Source: Metaruminococcus_A sp964607135
GTDB taxonomy: Bacteria; Bacillota; Clostridia; Oscillospirales; Ruminococcaceae
NCBI GenBank assembly: GCA_964607135.1
Contig: CAZSIV010000005.1
Span: forward strand, 1-64,000
Length of the DNA: 64,000 nucleotides
Reading direction: 5' to 3'
This document shows positions 54,386 to 62,865 of this stretch, piece by piece. A program made the translations under genes and the position numbers. Positions within the stretch are counted from its first letter, which is position 1, and the number at the start of each line of letters is the position of its first letter. The notes under the pieces are model-generated. The model had not been told where the DNA came from. It made no database searches and was given only the letters and a program-made list of their open reading frames with translations.

Positions 54386-55075
54386 ATGAAACAACTGGAA
54401 TACCGGCTGGTCCGGTCGAAAAGAAAAACGCTCGCGCTTTATGTCCTGCCCGACGCCAGCGTGGAAATCCGGGCGCCGTTTCGGATGCAGGCGTCGGAGA
54501 TTGAAGCGTTTGCCGCGTCTAAAAAGGATTGGATTGAAACGCATGTCCAGGCCGTTCAGCAGAAAATCCGGGAACGGGAGAGATATTCTGCTGGGGAAGG
54601 GGATACCGTCCTTTTCCTTGGAAAAGAGTATCCTGTCCGGTTTGCGGAACAGGGGGCGGTGAGATTGGAACAGGGTGATTGCATCCTGCCTGTGGACGAG
54701 CGGGAACGGAAAAGGGCGTTGATCGAATGGTATAGGCGGGAGGCAGAAGGGCAGTTGCCTCAATTTATTGAAAAGTGGAAAAGCTTTACAGGGATTTCCT
54801 GCCGAAGTGTGAGAGTGGGGAATGCCGCCGGCCGCTGGGGAAGCTGCACCGGCCGGAATGATATCCGGCTCAGCTGGAGATTGATCCTGTTGCCGGAAGA
54901 ACTGATCGATTACGTTGCGGTACACGAGCTCTGTCATACGGTTGAGCATAACCATTCCCCGATGTTTTGGAAAAAGGTGGAGACCGTCCTCCCCGGAGCG
55001 ATTGCGATGCGGAGAAGGCTGCGGCAGCTGGAGGAGCACTATGCCGCCCAAATAAATTGGCTAAAAAACGTATAA
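54386..55075 (+). CDS. YgjP-like M48-type zinc metallopeptidase
   Basis: A 229-residue soluble protein with zinc motif VHELCHTVEHNHSPMFW (HExxH with a third ligand shortly after) near the C-terminus and the conserved RWGSCTGRNDIRLSWRLILLP block just before it. This is the YgjP/WLM-like family. Its physiological role is poorly known, and an accessory role near restriction or stress genes has been suggested in some genomes. Upstream lies only the GH51 terminator; a repeat locus follows. Confidence 0.88.
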   Translation: MKQLEYRLVRSKRKTLALYVLPDASVEIRAPFRMQASEIEAFAASKKDWIETHVQAVQQKIRERERYSAGEGDTVLFLGKEYPVRFAEQGAVRLEQGDCILPVDERERKRALIEWYRREAEGQLPQFIEKWKSFTGISCRSVRVGNAAGRWGSCTGRNDIRLSWRLILLPEELIDYVAVHELCHTVEHNHSPMFWKKVETVLPGAIAMRRRLRQLEEHYAAQINWLKNV

Positions 55076-55190
55076 TATGTAGAAAAAATACGATTTGGAA
55101 TATCTGAGAAAAACAAAGGTTGAGAAATCTTATCTTTGATTTGTCGAATCTTGAATAAATATACTATTTGTATTTAAGTTTAAAAAGATT

Positions 55191-55219
55191 TTGTCGAAAA
55201 TGGGAGAATGTGTTATAAT
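55191..55219 (+). promoter_or_regulatory. Promoter-like element heading repeat locus 4
   Basis: TTGTCG (55191-55196), a 17-bp spacer and a perfect TATAAT (55214-55219), directly before the first repeat module. It would transcribe the repeats. Confidence 0.5.
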
Positions 55220-55865
55220 ATTTTCACCCACAGACGCAATCGAAGATTGCTGGTGGGTGCCCGAAAATCTTGTTACTCGCCTGTGGCTCGTAAGAAGAAC
55301 CCCACGCCGTGAGCGCAGGCAGAGCCTGCGACGGCTGAGGGAACTTTGTATCATTCCCGCTTCGCACAACGCGCTCGCGGAGATGGTATAATAACCTCAC
55401 CCGTTGGCGAAATTGAAGATTTCGGCGGGGAGCCCCCGCTGGCAATCGCGATTCGCAGGGCGGAATGCTTCCGCTGTCAATACGCGATCCATAGGCAGAC
55501 AAAATAACAACGCTGGTAACCCGCGAGACACATGTTTTGTACAACGCGCCTCGCAGGACTGAAACTTGGATGCTAGCAACGCTTAAGTGTGCGGTTGCCC
55601 GCAGGGGCACCCTGCCCCGCGAGATACACCCTATCTATTTTATTTCGGAAATTTTGCAGGACAATCACCTAAAGACTGGCAGAACGTTGGTGTGCGAATT
55701 GCCCGGTCCGGGCACGGACATTGGCCACCGGGGGCACCCTGCCCCGCGAGATACAATGTTCCTGCTTTGCTTCAAGGCGCCTCGCAGGGCGCGAATCCTT
55801 AGAGGCCGGCAGAACATTGGTGTGCGAATTGTTCAGCCGGGATCACCCGGCACGCCTCGCTGCCC
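55220..55865 (+). repeat. Composite structured intergenic repeat, locus 4 (largest)
   Basis: It opens with CACCCA and GCAATCGAAGATTGC, as at locus 2. A second TATAAT (55387-55392) precedes CACCCGTTGGCGAAATT and GAAGATTTCGGCGG. GCGGAATGCTTCCGC, CAATACGCGATCCATAGGCAG, and three downstream units (from 55546, 55653 and 55777) follow. The unit end GTGTGCGAATTGTTCAGCC with CGGGATCACCCGG is nearly identical to one at about 27.95 kb. No coding sequence is supported in 55076-55932. Confidence 0.75.
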
Positions 55866-55932
55866 TGCATAAAGATGAAAAGGGAAATCGCTTTACAGGA
55901 TAAAGAGTCGTTATGAAAAGGGAGGGCTGGGA

Positions 55933-56508
55933 GTGAGAGAAAAATTTATCGAGCTGTATCGGGATAAAATCAAGCGGGAAGGTGCGGACAAGCTGTTGGA
56001 GTATCTGGACTCCAGGGCGAGCGACTTTTTTACCGCGCCTGCCAGTGCTCGTTTTCATGGATCATATGACGGCGGCTTAGTTGTCCACAGCCTAAACGTC
56101 TACGAGTGTCTGGCCGATTATCTCTCCAGGCCGCGGGTCAAAGAGGTGTACGGACTGGACCCGGATGACGAGACGGCGGCGGTTGTCTCCCTGCTTCATG
56201 ACATCTGCAAAATCAATACGTACAAACGGAGCACCCGGAATGTCAAGGACGACAACGGCGTTTGGCAGAAGGTGCCTTGTTATGAATTTGACGACCAGCT
56301 TCCCTACGGGCACGGAGAAAAGTCGGTTTATATCATCTCCGGCTTTATGCGGCTGACGCGGGAGGAAGCCTTTGCCATCCGGTACCATATGGGATTTTCC
56401 GGCCCGGAGGATCCGCGCAGTGTGGGCAGCGTATTTGAAAAGTATCCGCTTGCCTTTGCCCTGGCGACTGCCGATATGGAAGCAACCTATTATTTGGAGG
56501 GGAAATAG
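55933..56508 (+). CDS. HD-domain protein, putative phosphohydrolase
   Basis: A 191-residue HD-fold protein. The metal motif is seen as GGLVVHSLNVYE followed by VVSLLHDICKINTY (the HD pair); further His residues at YGHGEKS and RYHMGF complete a likely metal site. It resembles small clostridial HD proteins of unknown substrate. GTG start at 55933 after GGAGGG. trmB starts 1 bp after its stop. Confidence 0.82.
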   Translation: MREKFIELYRDKIKREGADKLLEYLDSRASDFFTAPASARFHGSYDGGLVVHSLNVYECLADYLSRPRVKEVYGLDPDDETAAVVSLLHDICKINTYKRSTRNVKDDNGVWQKVPCYEFDDQLPYGHGEKSVYIISGFMRLTREEAFAIRYHMGFSGPEDPRSVGSVFEKYPLAFALATADMEATYYLEGK

Positions 56509-56509
56509 C

Positions 56510-57154
56510 ATGAGAATCCGTCACAAACCCTGGGCGAGACCGGAGCTGGAGCGATGTGAGTTCTACGTTGCCGATCCTTCGGAGCTGCGGGGAAACTGGG
56601 CTAAGGAGTTCGGAAACGGGCAGCCGATCCATTTAGAGCTCGGATGCGGAAAGGGCGGATTCATCGCGGAGATGGCGGTTCTGCACCCGGAGATCAACTT
56701 TTTGGCGGTCGACCTGAGAAGCGAGATGCTGGTTCTGGCGAAACGGAATCTGGAAGTAAAAGACACCAATCCGGCGAGCCACGTCCGGCTGATGTCCCAG
56801 GATATCGAGCGGATCAGCCAGATTCTGGCTCCGGAGGATCGGATCGAGCGGATTTATATCAATTTTTGCCCGCCTTGGCCGAAAGAGCGGGATAAAAAGC
56901 ACCGGCTGACTCATCCGCGGCAGCTCGTCCAATATCGGTCGTTTTTGCAGGAGGGCGGAGAAGTGTGGTTTAAAACCGACGACGATGCGCTGTTTGAAGA
57001 GTCGCTGCGATACTTCGACCAGTGCGGCTTTGAGGCCTGCTACCAGACATGGGATCTCGAAAAAAGCGGCTTTCCGGGGAGCGCTCCGACGGAGCATGAG
57101 GAGATGTTTGTCCGGATGGGGAAGAAGATCAAATTTTTAATTGCGGCGGGCTGA
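56510..57154 (+). CDS. trmB: tRNA (guanine-N7)-methyltransferase TrmB
   Basis: It makes m7G46 in tRNA. The 214-residue protein has the SAM motif LELGCGKGGFIAEMA, the RSEMLVLAKRN strand, the tRNA-binding FCPPWPKERDKKHRLTHP block (usual family form has NFxDPWPKxxHxKRRL; Asp is replaced by Cys-Pro here), WFKTDDDALFEESL, and the C-terminal TEHEEMFVRMGKKI. The Cys-Pro variant at the DPWP position is worth noting. It begins directly after the HD gene, so the two are one transcript. Confidence 0.92.
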   Translation: MRIRHKPWARPELERCEFYVADPSELRGNWAKEFGNGQPIHLELGCGKGGFIAEMAVLHPEINFLAVDLRSEMLVLAKRNLEVKDTNPASHVRLMSQDIERISQILAPEDRIERIYINFCPPWPKERDKKHRLTHPRQLVQYRSFLQEGGEVWFKTDDDALFEESLRYFDQCGFEACYQTWDLEKSGFPGSAPTEHEEMFVRMGKKIKFLIAAG

Positions 57155-57210
57155 CGATCCGGGTGAAAAGCCGCCGTGGGAACGATAGAACAGGAAAAGG
57201 ATGGATACAG

Positions 57211-57692
57211 ATGCTGAATGAAGACTATCTCACACTGACGATCGGAAAACAGAAAAAAATCGCCCTAATTGCGCACGACACCAAAAAGCGGGAGCTGGTG
57301 GAGTGGGTGAAGGAAAACAGTGACGAGCTGAAAAACATTTTCTCTGCGGAACCGGCACCACCGCGCGGCTGATCGCGGAGGAAGCGGAGCTCCCGGTTCG
57401 CGCCTATAACAGCGGCCCGCTTGGCGGCGACCAGCAGGTCGGGGCCAAGATCGTCGAAGGGGCAATCGATCTGCTCGTCTTTTTCTGGGATCCGCTGGAG
57501 GCCCAGCCGCATGACCCGGACGTCAAAGCGCTACTCCGAATTGCGGTTGTTTATGACATCCCGGTTGCGAACAACCGCGCTACGGCGGATTTTATTCTCC
57601 ACTCCCGGTATATGAACGAGGAATACGACCACCAGATCATCAACTACAATAAAAAAACCCAGGACCGGATGAAGTCCTTCATGAAAAAATAA
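57211..57692 (+). pseudogene. mgsA: Methylglyoxal synthase, split by a -1 frameshift at an A-run
   Basis: MgsA converts dihydroxyacetone phosphate to methylglyoxal. The first frame (from 57211) has KKIALIAHDTKKRELVEW and stops at 57372. The -1 frame resumes as HFLCGTGTTARLIAEEAELP, then SGPLGGDQQVGAKIVEG, DPLEAQPHDPDVKALLRI and VANNRATADF, and ends at 57692. All catalytic regions are intact across the two frames. The join is at CTG-AAA-AAC-ATT (about 57328-57339); one extra A in the A5 run would restore a 160-codon gene. It may be a sequencing loss, a true mutation or slippage. Confidence 0.8.
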
Positions 57693-57697
57693 ACCGA

Positions 57698-57731
57698 GAA
57701 AGTCCGCCGTCTAAAAGACGGCGGACTTTCT
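57698..57731. terminator. Bidirectional terminator between mgsA and the phosphoesterase
   Basis: GAAAGTCCGCCGTCT pairs perfectly with its complement over an AAA loop. Confidence 0.75.
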
Positions 57732-57793
57732 GCTTGAAAAGATCGATATCCCGAATCACTGGGATTTGCTCCTGATGAAAAGACATGTTTTTT

Positions 57794-58699
57794 TCAATCC
57801 GCGTGTTCCAGGTCGTAGTCGGATAGTTCGACGGGCCCGGCTATGACTTCCCGCTCGATATAGAGGGTGCGGTCTTTTTTGGTTCCCACAAACCATTTTA
57901 CCATCGAAATGGAGCCGTTCTCGATTTCGATCCCTGTGATCCCTCCAGGCTGGACACAGCTGCCGTCGTTGAAATAGGGGATGTCTCCCGGTTTGGCGAA
58001 TACAGTTCGGTGAGTGTGGCCCGCAATCATCATAATTTTTTTCTGCTGGGCGAAGTCGGCGAGCTTTTGCTCTGCCTTTTTCGCCTTTTCACGCGGCCGC
58101 CCCGGGGAAGTGGGCGCCAAAAATCCGACCGATTCCAGCGGTTTCCAGACGTGGCGCACCAAAAATCTTGCCAGCGGCCAGAGCGTGTCGTTGAAAAAGC
58201 TCACCTGATGCCCGTGGATCAGGAAAATCTGCCGCTTGGTTTTGCTGTCCTGAAGGATGATCCCCTCGGGAATTTCGATTCCAGGGAAAAGGGGCTTGTG
58301 GCAGCGTTCCATATCGCAGAAATAGCTGTTGCAGTTCGACTTCCGGTAGACGGCTTTTTGCTTGACCGCGTCGTGGTTGCCGTACAGCATATAAAGCCTG
58401 TTGCGGCGGTAGAATTTGGAGAGCAGCTCGAAAACGCTGCTGTGCGCCTCGATGATCGGTTTTAGACATCGATTTTCCCAAAGTTCGTCGCCGTCGCCGA
58501 GTTCGATATAGGAGAATCCCTTGTCGTAATAATACTCCAAAGCGCCGGTGTAAACAGGCTGGTTCGGCAGGAAATTGTCCCCGCTGTTTCCCTGCCCGCG
58601 GTGACAGTCGCTCATGATTACGAATTTAGAGCCGGCGTGGAGCGGGATCACGGACGCATTGCGGTAAACTCCCTTTAAGCGCTGATTGACCGTAAGCAT
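57794..58699 (-). CDS. Calcineurin-like metallophosphoesterase
   Basis: A 301-residue dinuclear-metal phosphoesterase. The five metal motifs are present: MSDCHRG, ELGDGDELWE, YGNHDAVK, LIHGHQVSFF and AGHTHRTVF. It resembles UDP-2,3-diacylglucosamine hydrolase-like proteins in the family, but Gram-positive members act on other substrates, so the role is unknown. It starts 6 bp after the DUF4474 gene's stop, on the same strand. Confidence 0.88.
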   Translation of the reverse strand: MLTVNQRLKGVYRNASVIPLHAGSKFVIMSDCHRGQGNSGDNFLPNQPVYTGALEYYYDKGFSYIELGDGDELWENRCLKPIIEAHSSVFELLSKFYRRNRLYMLYGNHDAVKQKAVYRKSNCNSYFCDMERCHKPLFPGIEIPEGIILQDSKTKRQIFLIHGHQVSFFNDTLWPLARFLVRHVWKPLESVGFLAPTSPGRPREKAKKAEQKLADFAQQKKIMMIAGHTHRTVFAKPGDIPYFNDGSCVQPGGITGIEIENGSISMVKWFVGTKKDRTLYIEREVIAGPVELSDYDLEHAD

Positions 58700-58705
58700 A
58701 GCGGG

Positions 58706-59779
58706 CTACCTCATAGAGGCGGAATACCCGCCGCTTCTACGGCCTTCAGAGGGAAACTTTTTCAAACAGCCTCTGTCGGCGGTTGCGACTGTTTTTTCAC
58801 ATTTGGGATAGTAATAGACCAGATGCGGACATGCCGGAGGACAGATGGGAGAGGCCCCTTTGAGCTTGATACAAGTATAATAGGGCCGTTCTAAGCAGGG
58901 GACGGGCTTTGGGCAGGGTGTCGGTTCCGGGCAGGGTGTCGGTTCCGGACAGGGGGCCGGAACGGGCGGAAGCGGCTTGGGACGGATCAGATCAAACAGC
59001 CATCCGAACGTATCGAATAAGCCTTTCGCATAGAGGGAATTGAGGAAGAAGTCAAACAAGTCCGGGATGGCGCTCTGCAAATACTCCAGCTTTTCCGGCG
59101 TGGTGGCATAATCCCTTGTGGCGTACTGGAAGAGCTTGCAGTTCGCTTCATTGACCTGCTGAACGATAAGCCTTTTTGCGAGGCTCTGGGAAACCGGCTG
59201 TTTCGTGTGGGGCTTCGTAAAGTGGATCGTTACGGCGGAGAACCGGACGGTGTACTCATCTGAACTGTAGCCGGCACTGCGCAGACTGTCTACAAAGGCG
59301 TCGCACATCTCCCGGTTGGGGAACTTGATCTTTGCCGTCACAGTGAGCTCCTCCGGCTGGGAGAATTCCCCGAGCCGGAACCCGGTCAGCCACCAGTGCA
59401 GCTCTTTGCGGTGGAACAAAATTTTGCCGTTTTTATATAACGTGAGGGAGAGGGGGAGCCGTTCTTCGTCGGAAATCGGCTCGTAATACGTCCCTGTAAA
59501 TTTTTCGCTCTGGATATCCTCGCGGGTGGTGTTGTAGATCCCGATTTCAGCTCCGGTCGTGATCCCATACTGCCCTTTCCACAGCTCGATCAGCCACCGC
59601 TTTCCGCCGTATGAAAAGGGGATGGGTTCGCAGTCCATCACCATATTAAAGAGGGGGGAGCCCTCGTCAAACAATCTACAATATCCCATTTCACGCTGCC
59701 AGCAATTCATGACCGAATAAAAGAAATCGCCTTTTGGGTCATAGGCAAAGCCGGACGGTTCTAAGATTTCATTTATCAT
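58706..59779 (-). CDS. DUF4474-domain protein with a Cys/Pro-rich repeat
   Basis: The N-terminal 220 residues match my memory of DUF4474 (MINEILEPSGFAYDPKGDFF, DCEPIPFSYGGKRWLIELWKGQYG, GAEIGIYN), a domain common in Firmicutes with no known function. The C-terminal part has a short tandem repeat of the form PCPEPT (about three copies, last one PCPKPV) and several further Cys residues. The start at 59779 is the likeliest; the frame goes up to 59854 with a GTG but no ribosome site. It precedes the phosphoesterase gene by 6 bp. Confidence 0.75.
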   Translation of the reverse strand: MINEILEPSGFAYDPKGDFFYSVMNCWQREMGYCRLFDEGSPLFNMVMDCEPIPFSYGGKRWLIELWKGQYGITTGAEIGIYNTTREDIQSEKFTGTYYEPISDEERLPLSLTLYKNGKILFHRKELHWWLTGFRLGEFSQPEELTVTAKIKFPNREMCDAFVDSLRSAGYSSDEYTVRFSAVTIHFTKPHTKQPVSQSLAKRLIVQQVNEANCKLFQYATRDYATTPEKLEYLQSAIPDLFDFFLNSLYAKGLFDTFGWLFDLIRPKPLPPVPAPCPEPTPCPEPTPCPKPVPCLERPYYTCIKLKGASPICPPACPHLVYYYPKCEKTVATADRGCLKKFPSEGRRSGGYSASMR

Positions 59780-60078
59780 AACCTGCAGCCTTTCTGTGTC
59801 AAATGTGGATGAAAAACCGACGGCCGTGTGCCGCTTAAAAGGGGAAGGTTCCACCTTAGCGGCAGGAGAGACCAGTTCCCAGCGCCGGATTGCGAAATAA
59901 AATTGCCGGGGCGGGACGGCCGCCGTTCATCCCTGGATTTTGGGGCGAAACCGAGCGCTTAGAGCTTGTAAGATGCCGCGATTTTCTAGCGGCACACAGG
60001 TTTCCCCCGTTTATCTTATTCGGAAAGCCGACAGGGTGTGACAAATTTTGAGCGGCGCGGCTCGAGCGCGCTACACGC

Positions 60079-60113
60079 AAAAAACAGCCCCGGGGTTTCC
60101 CCTGGGGCTGTTT
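60079..60113 (-). terminator. Terminator of the lipoprotein gene
   Basis: On the minus strand AACAGCCCCAGGGG pairs with CCCCGGGGCTGTT (one mismatch) and is followed by TTTTT. The 59780-60078 stretch shows no gene. Confidence 0.8.
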
Positions 60114-60115
60114 CG

Positions 60116-60535
60116 TCAGTCCGCTAAAACATACTTTTCATAGAGGCCGTTGCCAAAATTCCAAAACCGTTCGACATCTTCTTCCGGCCAGAAAAAGCCG
60201 TCCCCATCGATCAAAAGCTGATCGCTCCCGCCTGAAACCTGAACGTCGGTTCCGTCGAGATAGACCAGATGGAAAAACCAGTTGGCGCCATAGTAAAACT
60301 CGTCGTTTTTGCCGGTGACGGTCAGGCTGCTGAGAAGCTCGATCGCCTCTTGAGTTTCCTCTTCGGTCAAGACCCAATATACCTGCCCAGGGTGATCTTC
60401 ATTTGAAAAACGTTCGAACCCTATTTCTGAAAGCTGATCCCTCGCGAGCCCCTCAAACGGCTTCCATTCGCTCCGGCAGGCGGACAGGGTGAAGAGCAGG
60501 ACGACGGCTAAAACCGCGGACAAAAGCCTTTTCAT
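60116..60535 (-). CDS. Small putative lipoprotein
   Basis: A 139-residue protein with a typical lipoprotein signal: MKRLL, a hydrophobic core, and the lipobox LSAC with Cys at about residue 19. The mature part is acidic and rich in aromatic residues (YWVLTEEETQEAIELL, DEFYYGANWFFHLVYLDG). I do not recognise a domain. It would be anchored to the outer face of the membrane. Confidence 0.75.
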   Translation of the reverse strand: MKRLLSAVLAVVLLFTLSACRSEWKPFEGLARDQLSEIGFERFSNEDHPGQVYWVLTEEETQEAIELLSSLTVTGKNDEFYYGANWFFHLVYLDGTDVQVSGGSDQLLIDGDGFFWPEEDVERFWNFGNGLYEKYVLAD

Positions 60536-60631
60536 AGAATCACCTCAATGTCTGTTGGATGAACAGTATGTAAAAATAGCCGCTGTAGAACACAATAAAG
60601 TTTCAGATTTGCTGAAAATCGTGCCCGCTTT

Positions 60632-61777
60632 TTATCTTCCGAAAATTTCTTTCGCCGCTTTCATGTTCTCGCGGATCGGGACGCCGAAGGGGCAGCGCGT
60701 TTCACAGCCGCCGCAGCCCGTGCAGTCCCCCGCGTGGGCGTCGAGCGCCGCGTAATGCTCCCGCACCGTTTCAGGGACTTCCCCCTGCGCCCGGCACAGG
60801 TTCAGAAATTTTGTGACGGATGCCACCTCGATCCCTTTGGGGCAGGGGGCACAGTGACCGCAGTACATGCAGTGACCCTGCCAGCTGATTTTTGGGAAGG
60901 ATGCAAAAACGGCAGCGTAATCCCGTTCTGCTTCAGAAGCGGATTCGTAGCCGACCGAGGCCTGGAGCTGCTCCTTGGAGTGAACCCCCGACAGCACCGT
61001 CGCCACGGCGGGCCGGGTCAGCGCGTAGTGGATGCACTGCGGCACCGTCATCGCCTTCCCGGCAGGGGAATCGTCGGAGAGCAGATTTCCGCCGCCAAAT
61101 GCCTTCATGACGGTGATGCCGATCCCCAGCCGCTGGCAGGTCTCGTACAGCTCCTCCCGCTTCGGCTCGATGTTGAACAGCGGCTTGTCATAGCTTTCGC
61201 TCGCAAAAAGCTTTTCGATATCCTCGTCGCCGGGGAGCAGGTCGTAACAGGGGTTGATGCTGAACATCAAAACCTCGATCGCGCCGCTTTCGATCGCCTC
61301 AAGCGCGATTTCCGGATTATGGCTGCTCATCCCGATATGGTGGATTTTCCCTTCCGCCTTTAATTCCTTCGCGTAATCCAGCACGCCGTTTTTTATGACC
61401 TGTTCCCATGTTTTTGCAGAATCCACATAATGGATCATCCCGATGTCGAGATAATCGGTTCCCAGATTTTTGAGCTGTGCCTGAAACGCCGCCTTTACCG
61501 CGTCGAGGTCACGGGTCGCCTGATACTGCCCGTTTTTCCATTCGGTGCAGAGATGGGCCTGCAAGACAAATTCACTGCGTTTTTCCCGGATTGCCCTTCC
61601 CACGCGGCGCTGCATGTCGGGGTCGGGGCTGTAGAGATCCATGCAGTTGACCCCGTGCTCGAAGGCAAGGGCGAACAGCTCGCCGGTGAATGCCTCGCTT
61701 TTGCCGATCAAGCCTTCACATCCGAGCCCGATTTCGCTGACCTTCAGGCCGGTTTTCCCAAGTTCCCTGTAAATCAT
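60632..61777 (-). CDS. Aldo/keto reductase with C-terminal 4Fe-4S domain
   Basis: A 381-residue protein. Residues 1-275 form an aldo/keto reductase barrel (LGKTGLKVSEIGLGCEG; MDLYSPD with the catalytic Tyr; GMSSHNPEIALEA). The C-terminal domain has two ferredoxin clusters, CMYCGHCAPCP and CTGCGGCETRCP. This fusion is common in anaerobes; the iron-sulphur part probably passes electrons, and the physiological substrate is unknown. Confidence 0.9.
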   Translation of the reverse strand: MIYRELGKTGLKVSEIGLGCEGLIGKSEAFTGELFALAFEHGVNCMDLYSPDPDMQRRVGRAIREKRSEFVLQAHLCTEWKNGQYQATRDLDAVKAAFQAQLKNLGTDYLDIGMIHYVDSAKTWEQVIKNGVLDYAKELKAEGKIHHIGMSSHNPEIALEAIESGAIEVLMFSINPCYDLLPGDEDIEKLFASESYDKPLFNIEPKREELYETCQRLGIGITVMKAFGGGNLLSDDSPAGKAMTVPQCIHYALTRPAVATVLSGVHSKEQLQASVGYESASEAERDYAAVFASFPKISWQGHCMYCGHCAPCPKGIEVASVTKFLNLCRAQGEVPETVREHYAALDAHAGDCTGCGGCETRCPFGVPIRENMKAAKEIFGR

Positions 61778-62035
61778 TGTGCTTCCTCCTTGTATTTCGT
61801 TTTTGTTTTCGGCTACCTCTGTTTGCCGGAAACAGCCTCCAACTTCTTCAAAAAACTTTCTAAAACGTCAATGCTTTTCCGTGGAGACAAAGGCCACTCC
61901 TTCTCATTCTAAAAAGCAGCGCCTGTTTTGCGCTGGGGATAGATATGTCCTTATTATAGAGAAATCTCCATGCGAAAGCAAGTGAAATGCCGGAATACAG
62001 TACGGAAGGTCGAAACCGATGAAATATTGAGAAAT

Positions 62036-62073
62036 AAAAAGGCCGACTTCTGAGTTCAGAAGTCGGCCTTTTT
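62036..62073. terminator. Bidirectional terminator
   Basis: An 18-bp perfect stem (AAAAAGGCCGACTTCTGA and its complement) has a 2-nt loop. It serves the minus-strand cotJC remnant. Otherwise 61778-62106 holds no gene. Confidence 0.85.
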
Positions 62074-62106
62074 GTAATGTTTCTCTGTACTTTAATGTTG
62101 ATGGCA

Positions 62107-62553
62107 TTATCGGGGCTGTTGTTTGCGGTCAAACGCCGGGTTAAAGGCATAGAAGTTTTTCGAGTTCAGCTGATCCTGAACATTCCTCAGCGCTTCGCCA
62201 AAACGTTGGTAGTGGACGATCTCCCGCTCACGTAAAAACCGGATCGGCTTGATTACGTCGGGGTCGTCTACCAGGCGGAGGATATTATCGTAAGTGGTTC
62301 TCGCTTTTTGTTCTGCTGCCATATCCTCGCTTAGATCGGTGATGGGATCGCCCTTCGACTGAAAGTAGTTTGCCGTAAAGGCCTGCCCGGAAGCGGCCTG
62401 CGGCCAGATTCCGCCGGTATGATCGACAAAATAGGTGTCAAATCCGGAATCCTTAATCTCTTTGATGGAGAGATTCTTTGTCAGCTGCCTGACGATCGCG
62501 CTCACCATCTCCATATGGGCGAGTTCTTCGGTACCCAGTGGCGTATCGGAAAT
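62107..62553 (-). pseudogene. cotJC: Spore coat protein CotJC (manganese catalase-like), 5'-truncated
   Basis: The frame encodes the C-terminal about 148 residues of CotJC: GTEELAHMEMVSAIVRQLTK with metal-ligand Glu and His, then TGGIWPQAASGQAFTANYFQSKGDPITDLSEDMAAEQKARTTYD and the conserved FLREREIVHYQRFGEAL. Full-length members have about 50-60 more N-terminal residues. Reading upstream, homology stops around 62550 and an in-frame TGA follows, so the 5' end has been cut off. The break coincides with the start of foreign-looking sequence on the right. Confidence 0.8.
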
Positions 62554-62743
62554 GCTTCATTATACCTATCAATGGGACAAGCCATATTTCACAGGATTCC
62601 CTGTATACCAAATCAAAACGACTGACCGTGTGGCAAAATACCAATCTTACGCAGACGATTTTTCAGGACAAGCCGCTGCGGTTAAGCGGGGCAAATGGCG
62701 CACAATCAGGATGTACGCCGCACTGACGGAAACCATAGAATAA
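62550..62743 (+). pseudogene. Gene fragment at the edge of the mobile element
   Basis: An open plus-strand frame encodes HYTYQWDKPYFTGFPVYQI, DRVAKYQSYADDFSGQAAA and KRGKWRTIRMYAALTETIE and ends at a TAA near 62743. It looks like the C-terminal end of a protein whose start is missing at the cotJC break. I do not recognise the family. Confidence 0.4.
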
Positions 62744-62791
62744 TCTGGTAAACGGTCAATTTATAAATACATATTATTTTCTTGAAGAAGG

Positions 62792-62838
62792 AAAGCGCTG
62801 TGCGATGGCTTGTAGCTGTCGTACAGCGCTTTCTTTTT
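62792..62838 (+). terminator. Terminator-like hairpin upstream of the gene at 62866
   Basis: AAAGCGCTGTGCGA pairs with TCGTACAGCGCTTT (one mismatch) around a 13-nt loop, followed by CTTTTTCC. Confidence 0.65.
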
Positions 62839-62865
62839 CCAATACGTTTGAAAGGAATATGTATC

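Noticed and set aside
55224..55610. Minus-strand open frame over repeat locus 4
   Set aside because: It crosses repeat modules, has no ribosome site and no family similarity.
55220..55865. Possible CRISPR array
   Set aside because: The units are long, imperfect and modular, with no uniform 23-40 bp repeat and spacer pattern and no cas genes nearby.
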